From positions 1,364,001 to 1,428,000 of the forward strand of contig NZ_JBDFMH010000001.1 of assembly GCF_047238125.1 (NCBI RefSeq): a stretch of 64,000 nucleotides of DNA, read 5' to 3'. Positions 58,918 through 64,000 of this stretch are shown here, in pieces. A model generated the notes under the pieces. That model was not told where the DNA came from. It saw only the letters and a program-made list of their open reading frames with translations, and ran no database searches. A program made the translations under genes and the position numbers. Each line of letters begins with the position of its first letter. Position 1 is the first letter of the stretch. The stretch is from JBDFMH01 sp047238125. GTDB lineage: Bacteria; Pseudomonadota; Alphaproteobacteria; Sphingomonadales; Sphingomonadaceae.

Positions 58918-59664
58918 ATGACGGGACGGGTCGAAGGCAAGGTCGCGCTGGTCACCGGCGCAGGATCCGAAGGCGGACTGGGCGATGCGATCGCGCGGCG
59001 GCTGGCCGAGGAAGGCGCTACCGTGTGGCTGACCGACATCGACGAGGCGGGCGTCACGGTTCGTGCCGGCGAGATCGGTCGTGGCGCGCGCGGGTTGCGC
59101 CAGGACGTGACCCAGGAAGCGGACTGGGACCGAGCACTGGGCGAAACCGGGCCGATCGACATCCTCGTCAACAATGCCGGCATCGCCATCCTGCGCATGA
59201 TCGAGGATCTGCCGCCGGCGGACTATATCCGGCAGATGGATGTGAACATGACGAGCGGCTATCTCGGCATGCGGGCGGGCGTCGCCAACATGCGCGCGCA
59301 CGGGCGCGGCGGATCGATCATCAACATGTCGTCGGTCGCGGGGCTGATCGGTATTCCCGGCGTGACGGCCTATGCAGCCAGCAAGGCCGGGCTGCGGCTG
59401 TTCGGCAAGGCGCTGGCGATGGAAACCGCCAAGGAGAAGATCCGCGTCAACTCAGTCCATCCCGGCATGATCATGACCGGCATGCAGAAAGTCGCGCTGA
59501 AGGACAATCCCGAGCAGTATGACATCCTGACTGCGGGCATCCCGATGGGCTATATGGGCGAGCCGATCGAGATCGCGAACATGGTGCTGTTCCTGGCATC
59601 GGAAGAAGCGCGCTACATCACTGGCGCCGAATTCGTTGTCGATGGCGGAATGACCGCACAATAG
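58918..59664 (+). CDS. Short-chain dehydrogenase/reductase (SDR)
   Basis: This 248-residue classical SDR has the cofactor loop VTGAGSEGGLGDAIARRL with an expanded glycine motif, VNNAGIAILRMI, the serine in NMSSVAGLIG, and YAASK. It ends ITGAEFVVDGGMTAQ. The ATG at 58918 is 7 bp after GAAGGA; an ATG two codons earlier (58912) is possible. It probably completes oxidation or reduction of the GMC product. The next gene follows after 94 bp with its own AGGAG. Confidence 0.91.
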   Translation: MTGRVEGKVALVTGAGSEGGLGDAIARRLAEEGATVWLTDIDEAGVTVRAGEIGRGARGLRQDVTQEADWDRALGETGPIDILVNNAGIAILRMIEDLPPADYIRQMDVNMTSGYLGMRAGVANMRAHGRGGSIINMSSVAGLIGIPGVTAYAASKAGLRLFGKALAMETAKEKIRVNSVHPGMIMTGMQKVALKDNPEQYDILTAGIPMGYMGEPIEIANMVLFLASEEARYITGAEFVVDGGMTAQ

Positions 59665-59758
59665 CCGACAAGGCTGTTATAAGCGCGAGGTCCCAACCGC
59701 CCTTCCCGCCCGGTAGACTGGCGCGGCAGGGCCAGTAAGAGCGGAACCAGGAGCGGAT

Positions 59759-61162
59759 ATGGCAGAGCGTGATCCCACCATCGATGCAGCCGGCGCGGCG
59801 CGCTGCCCCGGCGCCACCTGGACCGACATTCTGGCGTTGGATGCTCGGCCGGTGCCTGCCTTTCTGGAACAGGAGAATTACGAATATCGCGGATCGGATC
59901 CGATCCCCGCGATGATCTACACCAGCCCGGAATTCCAGGCGCTGGAAAATGAGAAGATGTGGCCCAACGTGTGGCAGTTCGCCGCGCGGGACGAGGACAT
60001 GCCCGAGCCCGGCGATTACATCGTCTACGAGAATGCCGGCCGGTCCTATCTGGTGGTCCGCCAGGAAGACGGCAGCGTCAAGGCGATGCACAATGTGTGC
60101 CTCCACCGCGGCCGCAAGCTGCGCACCGAGGACGGCACCGCCGACAAGTTTCAGTGCCCGTTCCACGGCTTCACCTGGAACAAGGACGGCAGCCTGCACG
60201 AGATCCCCTGCCGCTGGGATTTCAAGCACCTGACCGACGAGAAGATGCAGCTGCCCGAGGCCGAAGTGGCGCGCTGGCAGGGTTATATCTTCGTTCGCGA
60301 AAATCCCGGTGGCCCGACGATCGAGGAATATCTCGCCCCGCTGCCCGAATTCTTCAAGCGCTGGCGGCACGATCAGTGCACCACCGCGATCTGGGTGGCC
60401 AAGGAAGTCCCGGCCAACTGGAAGATCACGATGGAGGCCTTCATGGAGGCCTGGCACACGATCGTGACGCATCCGCAGCTGCTGCCGTTCACCGGGGACG
60501 CGAACACCAGCTACAATATCTATGGCGACAATGTGAACGTGGCCTACACCCCGTTCGGCGTGATGAGCCCGCATGTTGACCCCGAAGGCAAGGAACAGCA
60601 GTGGATCGTCGACGAGTTCATCAAGTATAACGGTCGGTCCGCCGACAATTACGAAGAGAGCCCCTATGCGGTAACGGTGCCGGAGGGCATTTCGGCTCGG
60701 CGCGCGCTGGGCGAGGCGATGCGCGAGAATTTCTCGAAGACGTTCGGCCATCCCGAGCTTCACGACGCCGCCACTGATGTCGAGCTGCTCGACGGCCTTG
60801 TCTACAATGTCTTCCCGCACTTCGCGCCGTGGGGCGGGTACATGCCCAACATCGTCTATCGCTGGAAGCCGGGGCCGACGCCCGATACCTGCCTGATGGA
60901 AGTGCGGATCCTCGTCCGCATCCCCGAAGGCCAGCCGATCCCGCATGGCCAGCCGATGAAGATGCTGACCCGCGAACAGAAGTGGACGGATGCACCGGAA
61001 CTTGGCGTGCTCGGCCATGTATTCGAGCAGGACATGGACAATTTGCCATTCGTTCAGGATGGCCTGAAGGTTTCCAAGAACGGCCGTGTCGAGCTCGGAG
61101 ACTATCAGGAAATCCGCATCCGCCAGTTCCATCAGACGCTGATGAAGTATCTGGACGCCTGA
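59759..61162 (+). CDS. Rieske non-heme iron oxygenase, second alpha subunit
   Basis: This 467-residue protein is only distantly similar to the first Rieske enzyme. Rieske ligands are in VCLHRGRKL (about 115) and CPFHGFTW (about 138). The iron site is in NWKITMEAFMEAWHTIVTH, again E-x2-H-x4-H. The C-terminal half contains NVFPHFAPWGGYMPNIVYRW. No electron-transfer partner is nearby. A second oxygenation step or a different substrate in the same pathway is expected. Confidence 0.93.
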   Translation: MAERDPTIDAAGAARCPGATWTDILALDARPVPAFLEQENYEYRGSDPIPAMIYTSPEFQALENEKMWPNVWQFAARDEDMPEPGDYIVYENAGRSYLVVRQEDGSVKAMHNVCLHRGRKLRTEDGTADKFQCPFHGFTWNKDGSLHEIPCRWDFKHLTDEKMQLPEAEVARWQGYIFVRENPGGPTIEEYLAPLPEFFKRWRHDQCTTAIWVAKEVPANWKITMEAFMEAWHTIVTHPQLLPFTGDANTSYNIYGDNVNVAYTPFGVMSPHVDPEGKEQQWIVDEFIKYNGRSADNYEESPYAVTVPEGISARRALGEAMRENFSKTFGHPELHDAATDVELLDGLVYNVFPHFAPWGGYMPNIVYRWKPGPTPDTCLMEVRILVRIPEGQPIPHGQPMKMLTREQKWTDAPELGVLGHVFEQDMDNLPFVQDGLKVSKNGRVELGDYQEIRIRQFHQTLMKYLDA

Positions 61163-61260
61163 CCGGAAGACTTCCCCGCTGGCCGGTTTGACTTGCACGG
61201 CCCGTCGCGCCATCTTGCGGTGGCACGGCGAGCCGTCGTGCGCTGACCGGGGGGTCTGCC

Positions 61261-62079
61261 ATGCCGTTTCGTCGCGCGCCCTATGCGATCGCGCTGCTGT
61301 TCGCGGTCACGATCCTGGCGTTCTGGCCCGGCTATTTCGGCAGACTCGCGGCATCTCCCCTCGCCTTCCACTTCCACGGCATCACCGCATCGCTGTGGCT
61401 GGTGATGCTAGCCGCGCAAAGCGCCACCATCCACGGCGGCCGGCGCGATCTGCATCGCGCCATCGGCCTTTCAAGCCTGGCGCTTTTCCCGCTGCTGCTG
61501 GGGGGATCGGCCGCGGTTCTGCACAGCATGGCCGTGGCTACGGCTAGCGGCACCGATCCGTTCTACAACATCTATGGCGCACGCCTGGCGATCATCGACG
61601 CCAGCTCCATCCCGCTCCTCGGCTGGCTTTATTTCAACGCGATCCGCGATCGCCGTTCCGTCCAGCGCCACGCGCGCTTCCTGATGGCGACGCCGCTGCC
61701 CCTGCTGATGCCGATTGTCGGCCGGCTGCTCAATCATCATGTGCCCGGTCTGATCATCATGGGTCCGCAGGATTTCGGCCTGTTCGCGATCGGGCTCAGG
61801 CTTTCGAGCCTCTTTGCGATCGCGGTTGCGGGGTGGCTCTATGCCAGCGATCCCCGCCATGGGCGGCCCTTCCTGGTCGCCGGTATCGTGATTGCCGGGC
61901 AGACGATCGCGTTCGACACGATCGGTCATGTGGCGGGCTGGCAGCAACTGGTCGTGGCGCTCGGCCGCCTGCCCTCGCTTCCCATCATCCTGGCTGTCGT
62001 CGGCATCGGTATCGCGATCAGCTGGCTGGCCTGGGTCGCTGGTGGCTCCACCATGCAGCGCAGGGCTGCGCGGACCTGA
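61261..62079 (+). CDS. Polytopic membrane protein of unknown function
   Basis: This 272-residue protein has about seven hydrophobic segments, including AIALLFAVTILAFWPGYF, TASLWLVMLAAQS, LALFPLLLGGSAAVL and ILAVVGIGIAISWLAWV. AFHFHGITASLW, LHRAIGLSS and RHARFLMATPLPLL carry histidines and arginines spaced as in heme-binding or DUF2306-like membrane proteins. It lies just after the Rieske gene; an electron-transfer or transport role is possible but not shown. Confidence 0.7.
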   Translation: MPFRRAPYAIALLFAVTILAFWPGYFGRLAASPLAFHFHGITASLWLVMLAAQSATIHGGRRDLHRAIGLSSLALFPLLLGGSAAVLHSMAVATASGTDPFYNIYGARLAIIDASSIPLLGWLYFNAIRDRRSVQRHARFLMATPLPLLMPIVGRLLNHHVPGLIIMGPQDFGLFAIGLRLSSLFAIAVAGWLYASDPRHGRPFLVAGIVIAGQTIAFDTIGHVAGWQQLVVALGRLPSLPIILAVVGIGIAISWLAWVAGGSTMQRRAART

Positions 62080-62083
62080 TGCG

Positions 62084-62500
62084 TCAGACGATGCTGTCCA
62101 TCCCGTGCAGCGGGGTGAACGCCTTGCGCGCATACAGCCAGCGGCCATCGCGGCGGACATAGTCGTCGTCATAGCGGCCGGTGACGCGGCCTTCCTGGCC
62201 GTTCACGTTGATGACGAGTTCCGATGTCCAGACGCGGCCACGCGCGCGATCGCCGTCGACCTCGATCGCGCCCATGTAGAAGCTGAAATTATGGAACGGA
62301 TAGTTCGCCATCTGCTCCAGCCAGAGCGAAACGATCACGTCGCGGCCCTGCACCGGATCGAGCCAGGGCAGATGCCACACTGCGTCCTCCGCCCACGTCG
62401 CGGCGAAATCGGCAGCGTCGCGCCGCGACACGGCATCGCCATAGGCCGCGTTCAGCTCCTGGATCAGCTGCCGGTCGATCGCGGGGCCGGTGAACGCCAT
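62084..62500 (-). CDS. NTF2/SnoaL-like protein
   Basis: This 138-residue cone-fold protein has LIQELNAAYGDAVSRRDAAD, TWAEDAVWHLPWLDPVQGR and GRYDDDYVRRDGRWLYARKA with the conserved Tyr, Asp, His and Arg residues of dehydratase/isomerase-like members. It shares one base with the VOC gene stop. The same frame stays open far to the right without a start nearer than 62500 that looks family-like. Confidence 0.86.
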   Translation of the reverse strand: MAFTGPAIDRQLIQELNAAYGDAVSRRDAADFAATWAEDAVWHLPWLDPVQGRDVIVSLWLEQMANYPFHNFSFYMGAIEVDGDRARGRVWTSELVINVNGQEGRVTGRYDDDYVRRDGRWLYARKAFTPLHGMDSIV

Positions 62501-63030
62501 CAGCCCAGATTCCGCACGGGATCGCTGCCGTCCCAGGTCTTGTGCGTGTCGCGCATCATCGCGCACAGATCGTTGAAGCCCGGCATCGCTTCCAGCACCT
62601 CGACCATCGTGCCGGGGCCACCGCCGGTATCTATGTAGATCGCCTCGCCGCCGTCCAGGAAAATCTCCTGCTCGATGGCGAGCCCGGCGTCCGCCGCCGC
62701 CTGCCGCGCCTCGGCGATGTCGTCGACGACCAGGCAGACATGGTGGAGCCCCTCGCGGCCCTCGTCCAGCCAGCTCTTGTAGATCGACGGGCTGTCGCAA
62801 TGCTGCTCGATCAGCTCGATCTGCATGTCGCCCCAATAGCCGATCAACACCGAGAAATCGACGTTGCTCTCTTCGCCCCGATAGCGCGCGGCCTTGTAAG
62901 CGATATGGGCCATGCGGAAGAACGGCCCCGCCCCCATCACCTGCGTCCAGAAGGTCAGCGCCGCGTCGATATCGCCCGGCACATAGGCCAGCTGCATGAT
63001 CGGCCCAAGCCTGGCGATCGCGCCGTTCAT
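62500..63030 (-). CDS. VOC-superfamily (glyoxalase/dioxygenase fold) protein
   Basis: This 176-residue protein has two beta-alpha-beta-beta-beta modules: PIMQLAYVPGDIDAALTFWT, MQIELIEQHCDSPSIY, GREGLHHVCLVVDDIAEARQ and GPGTMVEVLEAMPGFN. His in HHVCLVV and Glu in MVEVLE fit metal ligands, and Gln at PIMQLA replaces one usual His. It could be an extradiol-type dioxygenase, isomerase or lactoylglutathione-like lyase. GGGGAGAGACCGAC precedes the ATG at 63030. It forms a pair with the NTF2-like gene. Confidence 0.87.
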   Translation of the reverse strand: MNGAIARLGPIMQLAYVPGDIDAALTFWTQVMGAGPFFRMAHIAYKAARYRGEESNVDFSVLIGYWGDMQIELIEQHCDSPSIYKSWLDEGREGLHHVCLVVDDIAEARQAAADAGLAIEQEIFLDGGEAIYIDTGGGPGTMVEVLEAMPGFNDLCAMMRDTHKTWDGSDPVRNLG

Positions 63031-63054
63031 GTCGGTCTCTCCCCACGTATTTCG

Positions 63055-63068
63055 TTGCATCCTTGCAA
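63055..63068. promoter_or_regulatory. Inverted repeat in the divergent VOC / TonB-receptor promoter region
   Basis: TTGCA-TCCT-TGCAA (63055-63068) is a small dyad between two divergent genes, 25 bp upstream of the VOC ATG. It could be an operator controlling one or both directions. No regulator is encoded nearby. Confidence 0.3.
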
Positions 63069-63190
63069 TAGTTGCTAGGCCATCGCGGTGCGGCTCGCAT
63101 TATGTGCAGGTGACGCTTCCCGACCCTTCGCGTCTTTAGCGAGCGGATCGGCGCGCCAGGTGCCGGCCGTTTTCTTTTGGGGGAGGAACG

Positions 63191-64000
63191 ATGCGGATTT
63201 CCTATCAGGCACTGGCGCTCGCGCTTGCAGCCGCCGTGGCGACCGATGGCGCATTTGCGCAGGACGTGACCAGCACGACCAGCTCGGCCGGCCAGGCCGC
63301 ACTGCCCGATACCGCGGCGGGGCCCGCCCCGTCGACCGAAGCGGTACCGCCCGAGCAAGTGGACGATGGGTCGCTGAACGAGATCATCGTCACCGCCCGC
63401 CGCCGCAATGAATCCATCCAGACCACCCCGATCGCGGTGACGGCGATCGCCCCGTCTCAGCTTGAGGCCTCGGTCGCCACCAAGATCTCCGATCTGCAGG
63501 GCCTGGCCCCGAACGTGCTGATCACCCAGCAGTCGACCGGTGCCGCCACTGCCAATATCTCGATCCGCGGCATTGCCTTTGCCGACGTGGAAAAGAGCTT
63601 CGATCCCGCGGTCGGCGTCAATGTCGACGGTGTCTATATCGGCACCTCGACCGGCCAGCTGCTCGACTTCTTCGACATCGGCTCGATCGAAATCCTGCGC
63701 GGCCCCCAGGGCACGCTGTTCGGCCGCAACACGATCGCGGGCGTGATCAACGTCCGCCGCACCCGGCCGACCGGCGAATGGGGCGGCAAGTTCGAAGCGA
63801 GCATCGGCCGGTTCGGCGCGATCGGCCTGCGCGGCGTGCTGAACGTGCCGGTGATCGAGGATGTGCTGGCCGCGAAGTTCTTTGAGTTCCACCAGCAGGA
63901 AGACGGCTTCCTGAAGGCGGCGGGCACTGGCGAGACACTGGGCCGCAGCAATGCCGAGAATTTCGGCGTATCGCTGCTGTTCACGCCTTCTTCCGCCTTC
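63191..64000 (+). CDS. TonB-dependent receptor, truncated by the window edge
   Basis: The first 270 residues of a long sphingomonad-type receptor are present. The signal peptide is LALALAAAVATDGAFA, followed by a Thr/Ser/Pro-rich linker, the TonB-box region LNEIIVTARRRNESIQTTPI, and the plug (ANISIRGIAFADVEKSFDPA, IEILRGPQGTLFGRNTIAGV). The barrel begins near GKFEASIGRFGAIG and continues outside the window. Its divergence from the VOC/NTF2 pair across 160 bp suggests linked regulation and a role in uptake of the same class of compounds. Confidence 0.92.
   Translation, partial: MRISYQALALALAAAVATDGAFAQDVTSTTSSAGQAALPDTAAGPAPSTEAVPPEQVDDGSLNEIIVTARRRNESIQTTPIAVTAIAPSQLEASVATKISDLQGLAPNVLITQQSTGAATANISIRGIAFADVEKSFDPAVGVNVDGVYIGTSTGQLLDFFDIGSIEILRGPQGTLFGRNTIAGVINVRRTRPTGEWGGKFEASIGRFGAIGLRGVLNVPVIEDVLAAKFFEFHQQEDGFLKAAGTGETLGRSNAENFGVSLLFTPSSAF

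Noticed and set aside
62501..63892. Extension of the NTF2-like frame to 602 codons to the right
   Set aside because: The extra part runs antisense to the TonB receptor and out of frame through the VOC gene; the ATG at 62500 gives a normal family length.

Overview
The window looks like chromosomal DNA of a high-GC alphaproteobacterium of the Sphingomonadaceae (Sphingomonas/Novosphingobium type). The reasons are: an alphaproteobacterial HslV with a short propeptide; a stand-alone pdhC-lpd locus without E1 genes; several large TonB-dependent receptors; RcnB-like, GDSL-autotransporter and OprP-type porin envelope proteins; and the dispersed REP-like element built on the core CTTCGACAGGCTCAG that is common in sphingomonads. 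This placement is inference from gene content. No rRNA, CRISPR array, IS element or integrase was seen. One tRNA gene is present, tRNA-Pro(GGG).

Region 1 (1-13.1 kb) is mostly housekeeping and envelope: a truncated IorB-like molybdenum hydroxylase subunit, an alpha/beta hydrolase and an OprP-like porin reading left; then hslV, an aldo/keto reductase, a D-amino-acid-oxidase-like lipoprotein whose domain order is circularly permuted, and hslU reading right. Next come a BlaI/M56 (BlaR1-type) sensor pair with two clear tandem operators, a GDSL esterase autotransporter, and a DEAD-box helicase on the other strand.

Region 2 (13.4-31.9 kb) holds a PHA depolymerase / TPR protein / dipeptide epimerase operon, a fused ABC exporter, a compact pyrimidine-catabolism operon in the order rutB-C-D-A without rutF, rutE, rutG or rutR beside it, an aminotransferase followed by a sulfotransferase-like gene broken by one in-frame TAG, lpd and pdhC, a universal stress protein, an RcnB-like protein, msrC, arfB, an RluA-family synthase, a thioesterase and tRNA-Pro(GGG).

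Region 3 (32.1-38.6 kb) holds a GTA-type holin, a degenerate-redoxin/2OG-oxygenase fusion, and a block that looks like a complete envelope-to-cytoplasm signalling module: HATPase anti-sigma-type kinase, periplasmic FecR protein, OmpA-family lipoprotein, membrane CHASE2-PP2C (SpoIIE) phosphatase, MBL-fold hydrolase and STAS protein. This is the best candidate in the window for a little-described system.

Region 4 (38.7-64 kb) begins with a TonB-dependent receptor, maiA, and a periplasmic molybdoenzyme with its cytochrome b partner. It then becomes a catabolic neighbourhood: an acyl-CoA dehydrogenase and two SDRs; a sigma-54-preceded TonB-like/PspC pair and an ECF sigma factor; a leftward MDR - NTF2-like - FAD oxidoreductase - MDR group; a rightward operon of TonB receptor - Rieske oxygenase - NTF2-like - SDR - GMC oxidoreductase - SDR - Rieske oxygenase; and a VOC/NTF2 pair divergent from another TonB receptor that runs off the right edge. 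The logic is outer-membrane uptake, ring or C-H oxygenation, alcohol oxidation and further processing of a substrate that the sequence does not name.
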